Source of the DNA: Diphasiastrum complanatum
Lineage: Eukaryota; Streptophyta; Lycopodiopsida; Lycopodiales; Lycopodiaceae
Assembly: GCA_029204225.1 (NCBI GenBank)
Contig: CM055104.1
Coordinates: 24,133,285 to 24,197,284 of the forward strand
Reading direction: 5' to 3'
Length of the DNA: 64,000 nt
This document shows positions 44,867 to 57,384 of the stretch, piece by piece (the first letter of the stretch is position 1; each line of letters begins with the position of its first letter). A program made the position numbers and the translations under genes. The notes below the pieces were generated by a model. The model searched no databases. It was not told where the DNA came from and saw only the letters and a program-made list of their open reading frames with translations.

Positions 44867-47544
44867 GAGGTCCATGATCACATATAATTTGAGAATTGGG
44901 CAGCGAGCAATGGAGGCCACCAACTTGTCTAAAGATTGAATTATATGTGACAATGACCTGCCCGATACATGATTGCCTTTGGCAACATTTTTATGCTATC
45001 AAAAGTGGAATTGAAATTTTGATGCTAAATTTTTCTTAGTTAATCTTTTCATGTGAAACTTCTTTTTTTTCCATTTTTAAGTGATTTATTATGAAAAATG
45101 TTGGTCTGAAGTTTGAACGCTATTTAAATCAAGAGCATCATTTAGATTGTGGCATAGCAAAAACGAGCAAGTAGTTACATTTTTGAAAAAATGACGAGAT
45201 AATATAGTCACCAAAAAGGCCTAACAATTTTATCGAAGTTACGTTGTACTATTTTACCACAAAGGCGACCATTTTTTTATTGAAAAAATATATATATAAA
45301 TAGTAGGATTAGTTATTTAAAATTTGTACTTATGCTAGAAACGTGTTTTTGTGAATCTTGACATTTTATTCCTTTTCTTGGAATTTGAACTTTGATTTGA
45401 AGTTGTGGGCCTCTTATATCTTGATAGCGAAATGTAAAAGTGTATTCACTAGCTTTGTTGTGACAATCGTGAGCTATTGATAGTTATCGTGACGATTCAT
45501 ACTTTTTTTAATTTTTTTATATTTTAAGCTAGAAGACCTTATAATTTGATGGCAAAAAAATGTACAATTGAAATTATTAGCTTTGGTGTGACAACAATGA
45601 GATGTCGAAAAGTTATCATGATGATTCATACACATTCTAATTTTTTATGTTTTAAGCTACGACCTTTTCAAAGTGCACAATACGTACTCACAGTTTCTGT
45701 TTCTTTATCTTGGATAATGTATGTAGATGTTGAGTTCTTTGCTTAATCTCATGATAAGTTGGCAATTGTTGATCAAAGTGTATTCTTTACTTCACACATT
45801 TGTTCAATAATAATGAGACTCATGCAAATCTTGTTATTCTGAAGTCTCTCAAAATTTATTACAAATAGATAATTTTTTACTAACTTATACTTTGTAGAAT
45901 TTTGCAGAAATGGTGAGTTATTGTGCCTATTTTGTAGTTCAATTTTATAGTTTTTTAAATTTTACTAGAAAGTCACTTTATGAAGTGCTTATTGTACATC
46001 TGTAGGAGGATAATATGTTGTTTTATATCAATGTTTGTATACAAAAATGTCCTTATAAATTGTTATGATGATGTTTTTTTTGTATTATCAACCCATGGGA
46101 TGATAATACAAAAAAACATCATCATAAAAATATGTTGGCCCCAACTTCTCAAGCATTACGTCTTCCAGGAAAATTGCTATGCGAATTTTTATATAAATGA
46201 TAGCTTAGTACATATACAAGATTGGCAACAAGACAAAATCATTATTAGTATATTTCTTCAAGAAAGTTGCATGTAAATGTTTCAATAGCTTAAAATATAT
46301 ACAAGATTGGCAACAACATAGGACACAATAATAAATATTATAATTCTTTTGTAGAGCAAGTACTCACCCTTTAATTGAAATTCTTCTCATGGTAGATTAA
46401 ATTTGTTGAATTCTAAATCTGCACAAATAAATCTCAATGTTTGGAAATCAAAATTCAATCATAAGACCATAAACTTCATGCTATGTTTCAAGTGTGTTTT
46501 TGTTTTCACAATCTTATCCATAAAAATGACAAATGCTTTAACATTCTAGTTATATTTAGTAAATTTTGTCTGTCAAAATGAAAATATTGTACATTGCACA
46601 AACACAAATATATTGGCATTGTTGGGTTATCAAATTAAAACTACATGACATTGTTTCTCTCTTTTCCCAAATATTTGATGTAATCCTTTGCATCTTGTTC
46701 AGAAAACCTCTTTCTCTTCAAACCAAAATGCATAGCAAAAGTAAATGTTGCAACTCTTTGACATTCTGATAGGGATTGGTCAAGGCAACACTATAGAGCA
46801 TCTATATTCGTTCGACATCAAATTCCTCATGCATATATTACTAGATTTCAACAATCATAATTAATCCTTAAATAATATTGGAGTGTATGTCCAACACACA
46901 ACTCTAAATATATAAGACTCATTCTAAAATATTTTTTTCCTAGGAAAGACTACTGGATCTTGAAAATATTCTTCAAACCATATTCTTAATGGAAATGCAA
47001 CTTATTCGAATTTTCCATTCATCAAGTAATCAAAGACAAAAGGCATACCAAAATTGTATTGATAAGAGTCTTCAACTACAAAAAACTTCATATTAATATC
47101 TAGAATTGAGTCTAGATATACTAAGTTTTGTTGAATTTCATATAAACGTAGTTGTCATTCCTATAATTGTTAGGATATGTTATCCAATTGAACTCTCTAG
47201 GATACAATCACTAGTGAGTTGAGTCTATTTCTCAATTGAGAAATATCCTATATCAAAAATTCTCTATATTCTATGCACATAATTTTTACTAATGAATTCT
47301 GATGATGCACAAATTATGTATAAGCAATATAAATTAAAACAAACAATTCTCAACTATCTTCAAGGATAACCGAACAACGAAAAGTCAATTAATAATGATT
47401 AAGAAATCTTAAATCTCTAGGTGTCGGTGTAACATCACATTTAGATCTTCTTTTGAATCAATTTTGAGTTACTAAGTTATCCTTTGACATAAAGACTTAT
47501 TAATTTGCAAGTAATCATTTCAAAAATTGATTGCTCATATGTCT
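44867..47544. other. AT-rich intergenic with a long hairpin
   Basis: No gene recognised. Holds the inverted repeat at 46063-46127 and a direct repeat ATATACAAGATTGGCAACAA at 46212-46231 and 46297-46316. Confidence 0.5.
46063..46127. repeat. Long near-perfect inverted repeat
   Basis: A 28-nt left arm (46063-46090) and 27-nt right arm (46101-46127) are complementary except for one extra T in the T run. The 10-nt loop contains the palindrome CCCATGGG. Could form a cruciform or an RNA hairpin. Confidence 0.9.
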
Positions 47545-48905
47545 ATTCCTCAATTTGTCGAGTCACTTCCTCCTCTTCCTTCAAACTAAATCGATACGGT
47601 TGTCGGAAGATAAGTTGACTACCCGGAATTAATTCTATCTTAACATGGAAATTAATCTTCTCAATATGGCCTTGAAGATCCAGCTCCAAATCCGGAACCA
47701 TTACTTCAAAAACTTCAGTATCTGCACCCGACGCAAGCTTAACCACATAACGATGGTCACTTGGCTTGGTAGGCACCTGGAGTCTCTGCACAAGTTGAGA
47801 ATTAATAAAATTATGAGTACTGCTTGAATCCAACAATACATTCACATCTTTCCCTAACAACTTGCCCCTTACTCGAAACAAATTGTGAGGAACAAAAGAC
47901 AATGTACTGAATTGACATTCACAAGTACTCTTAATAACATCAATTTCCATTTTACCTGCTGGCAAATCAATTGTCATAAGATTAGATGAGGACTTGTTCT
48001 TTAACGGGCACTCTTTAGCCAGATGGCCCGCCTTGCCACAATTGAAACACAGTCCCTGTTTGAAGGCATCTCTGACTGATGACGTAGACTTTTTCTTCAA
48101 TTTCTTCGCTGACTTGGGTTTCTGATAAGCCAAACTCTCAAGTTCATCAAAAAACTTTTTTGGCTTTTTTCGCGGTCGGAAATTTGTTGATCTTTTCTCT
48201 TGCCCCCGTTTCCTAGAAGCTACCACCGTTTGATCGTACACACGTGCGATCCGAAAGGCATCCTCCAACGAGTTCAAAGAATTGCACTTGCATTCATTCT
48301 GAAGATCCGCTGGCAATCCATTCACAAACTGCCACTCAGTGTACTTTTTCAAAAAATGCGGCACTTTAGTAAGAAGATTCATGAACTCTTGGACACAAGT
48401 GTCCAAGTCACGCGACCCCATCTTAAGCTCTACAAAATGCTGATACAAGTCTCTTTCATCCACAGTCATAAATGCTTTCAAGAATACATCCCGAAAAGCA
48501 TCCCAAGTGATTGGATTAGGATCGAGATCTTGCCACCACGACATGGCTTTTCCTTCCAAAAAAATCAGTACTAAAGAAATTCGCTTCTCCTTAGGTACTC
48601 CATGCAGACCAAAATAGCTATTCCACCTGTTAATCCAAGACTCCACTGCTGCCGGCTGCTTAAATTTCTTGTCCCCCGAAAAAACTTCCGGTTGAAATCT
48701 AAGTGTGAATAAGGTGTCGCATCATGCTTAGACAAAAGAAATTTGATTTGCTTGTCCCGCTGCTTGTTACTCTAGTGGATTTCTAGCAGTGCTTTGCCTA
48801 TCACATCCAGAATAGACTGCGGACCATTGTCCGGGCTTCCCACACTTCGAATTGGTGAAGGAACTCCCTCATCACATAATTCTTGTTCCATGTCAGCCAT
48901 AACTG
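47543..48905 (-). pseudogene. Gypsy D gag and protease (inverted half)
   Basis: MADMEQELCDEGVPSPIRSV near 48900 looks like the gag N-terminus, with stops and a frameshift up to 48646. A 367-codon frame follows: EGKAMSWWQDLDPNPITWDA (capsid), zinc knuckle CFNCGKAGHLAKEC (intact), and protease LLDSSSTHNFIN, where D-S-G is D-S-S. It then goes to ELIPGSQLIFRQPYRFSLKE, the spacer that leads into RT. The part between the protease end and that spacer is shortened. The reading stops at the inversion break. Confidence 0.88.
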
Positions 48906-48960
48906 CCAACACAACAAAGAATTGCGATAAGAATTGTGGAAACCGTCTGAAACCGCACAA

Positions 48961-49265
48961 AAAACAATTCTTTTAGCAATCGTCATCTTACACTTAGAAA
49001 ATAAGCCAGAGACTAATTTTCAACTTAGGATCAAAAAAATATTCTAAGAACCCATAAAAACTTTACATAGACTATGGCCATCCGATGAGGCCATGAAGAT
49101 CCAAGATGCACCAAAAAAATTTCCATTGTGTACAACACACACACTAAAAAGAAAAGTTTTATACAAGTCAAAGCCCTATGCATGTTAAACCACCCCCCCC
49201 CCCTTTTTCTTCACCTAACTCGCGCCCTCCAGCCTGAAAGTCAGATTGCGAACAGAGGGCTGGAT

Positions 49266-49343
<78 letters not shown>

Positions 49344-50205
49344 CGCCCGAACATAGGCTATCGCACCTCCTCCTCCCCGGATCTACAACTGCTCCTCCTG
49401 AGACGCTGGATAGCGCCCATAGCTTGCGATTTTTAGTTCTTTTGTGGATTCATTGATGTAGAATCAGGGTTTTTTTAGGTGAATAAGAAAAAAGGTTTAA
49501 TGGCACCACGACCGCCCACCAGTAGCCCTACTACTGACAAATCTCTTGCAGCCCAACAGGGATTCAAGATTTAAGCACCTCTCTCCAGATTTTGTACATG
49601 CAACAGAATTTCTCTGAAGACAAGCTTCAATCACAAAGCAGTCTTCAACTTTTTTGCATGCACAAAAAGAAAGAAAAGGGTTCACAAGGAGACAGCCATC
49701 TGAAAACTTGGGCAATTATATCCATTCTTCATTACTGTTCCAGATTCCATCTTAGTTTGCTAAAAGCTTTTGATTTGTAAGAACCCACATAATGCAGATT
49801 TTCTCAAACCCTTAAATTTTAGAGCCTACAATCTGCTCAAGCTATGCATGAATGAAAATCATAGTTCTCAACCTATCATCAAAGCATAGCTCAATAAACA
49901 GTTTGCAACAAGCTCCATCTAACATCCCATCCCGGGAAGAAGATTTCGAAACCCCATGCAACCACTATTCTGCTCACAAACCAAGAAATCGGAACATAAT
50001 AAGCAGAAACTACCCTTTCAGGTTCACAAATGGAAAGTTGTCAACGAATACACAATCCAAAATTTATTCCAAAATCGATTCAACCAAAATAGGACAGAAC
50101 ACCTACTTGGAAGACCACCGATCTACCGAAATTTTTTGGATTTCCGTCGACACAATTCCACAACGCTTTGGTCCACACCGAGCTGCTCACAAGCTCCAAT
50201 TGGCT
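48961..50205 (-). other. Gypsy D leader with (GA)n and C11 runs
   Basis: Untranslated leader between primer site and gag. Includes (AG)37 at 49268-49341 and C11 at 49193-49203. No coding frame with known domains. Confidence 0.7.
49268..49341 (+). repeat. (AG)37 microsatellite
   Basis: Perfect 74-bp array within the Gypsy D leader. Confidence 0.95.
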
Positions 50206-50217
50206 GCTCTGCTACCA
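50206..50217 (-). other. Gypsy D primer binding site
   Basis: TGGTAGCAGAGC on the minus strand, one change from TGGTATCAGAGC (initiator tRNA-Met), one base from the LTR end. Confidence 0.85.
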
Positions 50218-50218
50218 A

Positions 50219-50716
50219 TAAAACATCCCCCAAGACCTCCAATAGAGAATGAGCGTTAAGAACACTATAAGGGAGTGCAGTGGACAAAACCGTCCCAACC
50301 AATCCTAAATCGTCCGATCTAGCCCCCAAGCACTAGGGAGTATGGCAAATCAATATGATAGGAAGTGCTTACCAATTCGATAGCATAACGGCCGCAGACT
50401 CTCAATGAATCAAATGGACACAGGAGTGGGTATATATAGAGAGAAGCCCCTCCCCTGCCTGTCCATGCAATGAATCCACATGTAAGCGTGCTATCAACTC
50501 ATGCCTAACTCCCATGCATGTCCACTGCATAATAGCAAAGACCCATGCATAGACACAGTGCATGTACATCCTATCCCATACTAGGATGCAACACACATGC
50601 CTATATTGCATGCAGGCATAACCTAAGGTCTTACTTAACTATTATCCAAATTAGGCCTGGCCCCTACATCCAAGGCAGCCCCCTAATGGTACAAACCGAC
50701 CATTAGGGCCGTAACA
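50219..50716 (-). repeat. Gypsy D 5' LTR (inverted)
   Basis: 498 bp, TGTTACGGCC...GTTTTA on the minus strand. TATATATA at about 50431-50438. It matches the plus-strand LTR at 53727-54240 in reverse orientation. Confidence 0.92.
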
Positions 50717-51001
50717 GAGTGAGCCAAATATTTCTTCATCTCCTCCTTTTCTGCATGAGTTTGAGAAAATTGTTCCTTTTACAGCTTCAGTCCAGGGTTG
50801 AGTGGAAAGAGACTCAGTTTGCAGTTGGCCATTCCATATTTTTTCAACACGTTTGTGAGATATCTTTGATGGCTGATAAAAATCAGTCAGCTGGATTGAA
50901 TTTGAAAAATTTTGATTCCGAAACAATAGTGGGATGGACTCATATCGGTCATTTTGTATTCCTTGGCCACCATCCATTTCGTTTCCTTCATCAGATTCAG
51001 A
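50717..51001 (-). other. Left flank of Gypsy D carried along by the inversion
   Basis: Begins with the target duplication (GAGTG on plus, CACTC on minus). A minus-strand open frame runs through it and into the LTR (for example WNGQLQTESLSTQPWTEAVK), but no family is recognised. Confidence 0.6.
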
Positions 51002-53711
51002 TCTTTACTAAAAATGGGTAACATTCGACCTAGTAAGTCGCCATGGGGGGCACCAGTCCTTCTTAAGGATAAGAAAGACGGTACTTTCCGGATGTGTGTG
51101 GATTACAAGGGGTTGAATAAAGTTACCATTAAGAATAAAAATCCTCTACCTAGGATGGACGATTTGGTTGATCGTTTGGATGGAGCTAGATATTTTACTA
51201 AAATTGACTTGCGAACTGGTTATCATCAAATTCGAATTCATCCAGGATATGTGTCTAAGATAGGTTTTAGGACTAGATTTGGTGGTGATGAATTTTTGGT
51301 GTTACCGTTTGGGTTAACAAACGCTCTGGTTACTTTCCAGCAAATGATGAACGACTTGTTTCGTCCATATCTGGGAAAGTTTTTTGTAGTGTTTTTAGAT
51401 GATATAATCATCTATAGTAAAACACTCAAAGAGCATAAGAAGCATCTTAGGACAATCTTGAGGATTTTGAGATAGGAGAAGATTTATGCTAAAGAGTCGA
51501 AGTGTGAATTCTTTAAGAAAGAACTGTTATATCTAGGTCATGTCATATCCTAGAAGGGAATAATGATAGATCGGGAAAAGATTAAAATAGTTCTGGAATG
51601 GCCAATTCCTAAGACAATAAGAAAACTTAAATCTTTTTTGGGATTTACTGTTTTCTTCCATAGATTCATCTTGGATTATTCATTGATTGCTGCACCTCTC
51701 AACAATGTGTTGAAGGGGATAATTACTCGAAAGGGTAGGCCGAGTCCACCTCTTGTGTGGAATGAGACATTGGATGCAAGTTTTAATAAACTTAAAGAAC
51801 TAATTGTCTCAGCACCAGTATTGATCATAGCAGATCTGGATAAACCTTTTCTGGTTAAAGTGGATGCTAGTGATTATGCAATTGGTGCAGTTCTGTTGCT
51901 TTTAAGAGTAAGAAGTTGTCTGATGCACAGACTAGATATACAACTCAGGAAAAAGAACTGTTTGCGATGGTGCATGCGTTGAAAACGTGGAGACACTATT
52001 TATATGGTAGTCAATTTATAGTGTGCTCAGATCACCAACCATTAAAGTATTTCTGTAATCAGAAAGACCTTAGAGGTCGAAAGGCTCGATGGGCTGAGCT
52101 GATGCAAGAATTCGACTTTGATTTGAGATATATAAAAGGATCGTCAAATCAAGTGGTGGATGCCTTAAGTCGGATTGTAGAGGTGAATGAGTTGTCATTC
52201 ACAGAGATCACTACTGATTTCTATCTTTCATTTCGAGGTCTTTAGACAAGATTCTCATTTTGGACCTATATGGCAAAGAGTTCTGAATGGCTCTCAATCA
52301 GGAACTAATTTGCAAGGTGATCAGCTAGTTGTGAAAGATAAGAAGGTAGTGGATGATTTTTTCATTCGGAATGAGATTTTGTTCCGAAGGGGAAAAGTGT
52401 GTGTACCAGATGTGGATGCATTAAAAAAGAAAAATTTATTTGAATGTCATGACGCACCTTGTGTTGGGCATCCAAGTATACATCGTACTCTAGATTTGGT
52501 ACGAAGGGACTTTTTTTGGCCAAAGTTGAAACCTTTTGTAGAATCTTGTGTTGAACTGTGATAAGTGCCAGCGGAATAAACCAGAGTGCTTAAAGGCTGG
52601 TGGACTTTTACATCCATTGGATATTCCTTCTAAACGATGGGATAGTATTTCAATGGACTTTGTAGTTGGTTTGCCGAGGACGAATAAACAGAATGATGCA
52701 ATTTGAGTCATAGTTGATCGGTTAACAAAATTGGCTACGTTTATTCCGATAAAGACTACAATTAAAGCATCTGATTTAGCTCGTGTTTGTTGAACGTTTG
52801 TTTAGGCTATATGGGTTGCCATCTAACAGTGTTAGTGATCGGGATCCTAAGTTTACAGGCTGATTTTGGACAATAGTGTTTGAAAAGCTTGAGACATCTT
52901 TGAGCATGGGTTCAACTGACCATCCGGAATCCAATGGTCAGACTGAGAGGACTAATCAGACTATGGAACAAATGCTTCATGCATACGTTTCACTTAGGCA
53001 ATCTCAATGGGAAAAGTATCTTCCATTGATTGAGTTTGCTTATAACAGTAGTAAGCATTCGGCTACTGGGTATAGTCCGTTTATGCTTATGTATGGATTT
53101 TAGCCTAGATCTCCGATAACGGTTGAAACTGAGTCGATTAAAGTTCAGAAAGTAGCGAATTTCTTGTGTGAAATGCAAGAAATGTTACAACTAGCACATG
53201 AAAATGTTTTAAGTGCCCAGGATTGGGTAAGACATTTTGCTAATCTGAAAAGATCGCCTCGGGAGTTTCAAGTTGGAGATTGGGTGTATCTTAGAATTCC
53301 AAAGGATTCCAAGGTAATGCGCACTGGGAAGCATTACAAACTATCTGCTAGGTATAGTGCACCTTATAGAATCTTGAAAAAGATTGGATCTTTAGCTTAC
53401 CGATTAGAGTTACCAAAAGGAACCAGGGCTCATCTTGTGTTTAATGTAAGTCATCTGAAGATGAGTTTACATGAGGGAGATCGTGTTGGTTCTGGTACTA
53501 ATCTAGATTCGTTTGAAGACGTATATGAGAGGATTCCTTTAAAACCTGAAAATATTCTTGATACGAGATCCAAGCGAATGCAAAATCGGGATGTTATTGA
53601 GCAGATATCTAGTTCGTTGGAAAGGATATTCTAATGATGAGGATTTATGGGAACTAGAAAGTAATCTAAGGAAGAGTTTCCCGGACTTTAAGTTTTGAGG
53701 ACAGAACTAAA
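51002..53711 (+). pseudogene. Gypsy D RT, RNase H, integrase and chromodomain
   Basis: [42 protein letters not shown] and active site [12 protein letters not shown] (both Asp kept). Connection and RNase H: VKVDASDYAIGAVL, ATQEKELFAMVHALKTWRHY-type block. Integrase: HDAPCVGHPSIHRTLDLVRR, SISMDFVVGLPRTNKQNDAI, NGQTERTNQTMEQMLHAYVS with the Glu. Stops cluster at 51474, 52245, 52560-52800 and 53101. After LDTRSKRMQNRDVIEQ a frameshift leads into LVRWKGYSNDEDLWELES, a chromodomain (aromatic W-K-G-Y core). Chromodomains tether chromovirus integration to marked chromatin. Confidence 0.9.
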
Positions 53712-53726
53712 ATAAAGGGGGAGGTA

Positions 53727-54240
53727 TGTTACGGCCCTAATGGGGGGTTTGTACCATTAGGGGACTGCCTTGGATGTAGGGGCCAGGCCTAATTTGGACA
53801 ATAGTTAAGTAGGATCTTAGGCTATGTCTGCATGCAGTATAGGCATGTGTGTTGCATCCTAGTATGGGATAGGATGTACATGCACTGTGTCTATGCATGG
53901 GTCTTTGCTATTATGAGTTAGGGGTACCTACATGCAGTGGACATGCATGGGAGTTAGGCATGAGTTGATAACACGCTTACATGTGGATTCATTGCATGGA
54001 CAGGCAGGGGAGGGGCTTCTCTCTATATATACTCACTCCTGTGTCCATTGGATTTATTGAGAGTATGCGGCCGTTATGTTGTCGGATTGGTAAGCGCTTC
54101 CTATATTGATTTGCCATACTCCCTAGTGCTCGGGGGCTAGATCGGATGGTCTAGGATTGGTTGGGACGGTTTCATCCACTGCACTCCCTTATAGTGTTCT
54201 TAACGCTCATTCTCTATTGGAGGTCTTGGAGGACGTTTTA
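53727..54240 (+). repeat. Gypsy D 3' LTR
   Basis: 514 bp, after the polypurine tract AAAGGGGGAGG (53714-53724). Ends GTTTTA, then CACTC. TATATATA at 54024-54031. Contains about 19 bp near 53917-53935 not in the other LTR. Confidence 0.92.
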
Positions 54241-54283
54241 CACTCCAATATCGGCTCATTGATGTATGCAATGATTTCAAGTT

Positions 54284-55113
54284 GTGCATTTGGATATTCA
54301 TGGAATTACTACAATTAGCAATAGTGGTGCTAAGATGTATGTAGTCTTTATTGATGATTTTAGTAGATTTTGTTGGGTATATCTACTAAAGAGCAAAGAT
54401 GAAGTGTATGATGTCTTTGTCAAGTTCAAAATTGCAAGGGAAGTCCAATTCTCTACCAAAATCAAGTGCTTGAGGAGTGACAATGGTGGCGAGTATATTT
54501 CTACCAGTTTAGAGCTTTTTGTGATGAGCATGGGATCAAGAGGGAGTACAAAAGTCGAAAGACACCACAACAAAATGGAGTTGCCAAGATGAAGAATAAA
54601 AACTTGTGTTAAGGAGCAAAATCCATGAGGTTAAGTGCTAATCTTCCAAAACCATTTTGGAATCAAGCCTTATTGTGTGCTAATTTTCTATGCAATAGCG
54701 AGTGCTATGTTGGATAAGAAAATCTCTTTTGAGGTATTGTATGGTAGAAGGTTGTGTGTCAAGTTCTTTAAAACTTTTGGACGTATTTGTTATATCAACA
54801 TAACTCTTGATGATAGGACAAAGGTGGATCCATCTTCAAATAAAGACATTTTTGTTGGATATAGTGAGGTAAGAAAGCTTACAAGGTTTACATTCTTTCT
54901 ACTAATAAAGTGATCATTGGGAGAGATCTCATTTTTTATGAGGGTAAAATTCCAAAGAGTTTTTCAAGTGGTGATGTTGTAGTTGGATCTAACAATCTTG
55001 ATGTTGATGACATGAATGATGGTACTTTGGATGATGTTGATGAAGGGCCTTCATCAAGTCAAAAGCCAAGGAGGACATCAAGGGAAAGACAAACGTCTTC
55101 AAGGCTCACTTAA
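54284..55113 (+). pseudogene. Copia C integrase and linker
   Basis: HLDIHGITTISNSGAKMYVV (Asp), CLRSDNGGEYIST (Asp), then a frame change before the Glu block (HHNKMELPR where QQNGVAE is expected). YINITLDDRTKVDPSSNKDI and SFSSGDVVVG/SSSQKPRRTSRERQ form the linker. Confidence 0.85.
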
Positions 55114-55199
55114 GATGAGAAAGGTAAACAAGTTTTTGGTGGAACAAACTATCCTTTCCTAACCTCTTTTGATGAATCTACGTGTGTAGATGAAGCAAG

Positions 55200-56722
55200 G
55201 AACAAAGAGGAGTGGATCCAAGCAATGGATCTTGAGTATCAAGCTCTTATGAAGAAACACACATGGAGATTGGTGGAACTACCAAAGGATAAGAAAGCTA
55301 TTGGATGCAAGTGGATCTTCAAGGTGAAGACAAACCAAGATGGATCAATCAACAAATACGGTTGGTGGCCAAGAGATATGCAAAAGAACATGGTATTGAC
55401 TATGATGAGACCTTTGCACTCGGGGCAAATATGGTAAGCATTCGGGTCATCATCTCTCTTGCTACTCTATTTGGTTGGGATCTATGGCAAATGGATATCA
55501 CTAATGCATTCTTGAATGGTGATCTTGAGGAGGAAGTATACATGGACTCACATGGAAAGCCAAATCATGTTTGTTATTTGCAAAAGAGTTTGTATGGTCT
55601 TAAGCAAGCTCCAAGGAGTTGGTATGCTAAGCTTAACACATTTCTGCTCTCTCAAAACTTTGTTATGAGTGAGTATGATCATTCACTATATTTTAGATTT
55701 GTTGGAAATCATGTTACCATTTTGCTTATCTATGTGAATGATGCTATCATATTGAGTGGAGGCAACAATCAAAATATTTTATGAAATCAAAATTGCACTC
55801 AAGGAGTTTAAGGTGCATGATCCCGGACATTTGCATTATATCTTGGGAATAGAAGTGTTAAGATCTTCTAAATCTACTTTTATTTATCAAGAGAAGTATG
55901 CTAACTCTATTCTAAAGAGATTTCATATGATAGATGCTAAGCCTTGTGATAACCTATAGTCAAATGTAAAGCTCACTTTAAGAGGTAATGAAAGATCTTT
56001 CGAGGACATTACTCTCTATAGAAAGCTAGTTAGTTCACTCATTTATCTAACCATCACAAGACCAGATCTAAGCTATTGTATTGGTAGATTTAAAAAATTA
56101 TGCAAGATCCTAGTGTGGAGCATTGGAAGCTAGGGAAGAGAGTTCTGAGATACATCATGGGAACTCAAGAATTTGGCATATTGTATGAGGGATCATCATC
56201 TAACTTGTTTGGATTTTCAGATTCGAACTTTGCTGGAGATTAAATGGACAAGAAGTCCATAAGTGCACATGCTATTTTCATAGGTGATGGAGCTATCTCT
56301 TGGATGTCAAAGAAACAAGCTGCAATCTCATTGTCAACTAGTGAGGCCGAATACAAAGCACTTTTACATCTTGTGCAAAGGAGATGTTATGGATCAAGAG
56401 AATGGTGAGAGATCTTCAGTTGAAGAATTTTTCAGAGAGTCCAATCATCTTTTGTGACAACATTTCAGCCCAAACATTGGCAAGCAATCCTATCTTTCAT
56501 GCAAGGAGCAAGCATATTGAGGTGGCATATCATTTTGTGATGGAACAAGTCATGGCAAAGGAGGTGGAGATTCAACATGTTTCTTCAAAAGAATGTGTGA
56601 CTGATATCTTCACCAAAGCACTTGAAAAAGACTTGTTTACAAAGTATAGAACATCACTTGGTGTATTTTCAAAGTCTATGCTAAAACTAGTTGAAGAGGG
56701 AGTGTTAGAAATTGTCAACTAG
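55200..56722 (+). pseudogene. Copia C RT and RNase H
   Basis: EEWIQAMDLEYQALMKKHTW, KKAIGCKWIFKVKTNQDGSI, MDITNAFLNGDLEEEVYMDS, YGLKQAPRSWYAKLNTFLLS. The active site reads LIYVNDAIILSG: the first Asp of YVDD is Asn. RNase H: SDSNFAGD then KKQAAISLSTSEAEYKALL and IIFCDNISAQTLASNPIFHA, ending EIQHVSSKECVTDIFTKALE. Several frameshifts. Confidence 0.88.
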
Positions 56723-57371
56723 TTTGATCTAGTTTGATTTTTTGGTTAATTGGCAATTTAGACCAATATGCATTTCATACTTAGAAATAAAATTTATGAA
56801 GTTATTTTAAGCCTAAGTTCATTTGAATTACCACTTTTAAAAAGTGTGGGAAATGTAGAAGGTCGAGTTTGGGAGATTCAAATCTGAATATTTTATTCAT
56901 TGAATCTAGTCCATATTTTTAGCAGGGTTTTTGATCTAGAAGTTTCTATGGAGGAAAACCAAATCAAAATAAGACATGGACTTGCTATAAATAAATGTAC
57001 ACACGTGAAAAGAAATACATTATCTCTCTCTCTACTCTCATTCATGCTTATACATGAGATCTCTTTGAGGTTCTAAACTCATTGGTGCACTATAGTGTTG
57101 ATATCTTGAATTTTTGTGTGTAGAATGCAATTGTTTGATGTTTGTTGAATTCACACGTGTGAAATACAATAGTTTATTGATTTTGTATGCACAACAACAG
57201 TACTAGGCTTTATCATTCATATCTGATTTTTTCAAGGTCTGTTAGTGTTTATGGCTTCTATGCATTATTAGAACAAAATTTCTACATTGTCAATGGTGCT
57301 AGATGTGCTATCTTAAGTAATCAAAGATCTTAGAGATTGATTGGATCTTAATGATCTGATTATTCTTCACA
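56703..57371 (+). repeat. Copia C 3' LTR
   Basis: Preceded by GTTGAAGAGGGAG. Similar in order to the Copia A LTR (CAACTAGTTTGAT start, ACACGTGTGAAATACAATAG block). No target duplication was identified, because the 5' end is lost. Confidence 0.85.
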
Positions 57372-57384
57372 TTATCTTAAAATC

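Larger units (their letters stand above)
47545..54245. mobile_element. Gypsy chromovirus element D, split by an inversion
   Basis: The minus strand holds LTR (50716-50219), primer site, leader, gag and protease ending at about 47545. The plus strand holds RT, RNase H, integrase, chromodomain and LTR (53727-54240). Outside the first LTR the minus-strand flank is CACTC (50717-50721); outside the second LTR it is CACTC (54241-54245). The minus half stops in the protease-RT spacer at the codon where the plus half takes up at about 51002. One element was inserted, and a segment of about 3.46 kb (about 47545-51001), including about 280 bp of left flank, was later inverted. Confidence 0.88.
54274..57371 (+). 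mobile_element. Copia element C, 5'-truncated member of the A family
   Basis: Runs from integrase block 1 to a 3' LTR (56703-57371, TGTTAGAAATTG...CTTCACA). Unlike A and B it keeps RT and RNase H, so it shows what the parent element looked like. Gag, protease and 5' LTR are missing. Confidence 0.88.

Noticed and set aside
50651-50977. 108-codon minus-strand frame running into the Gypsy D LTR
   Set aside because: It crosses the target duplication into the LTR, so it cannot be one gene; only the flank part could be old coding sequence.
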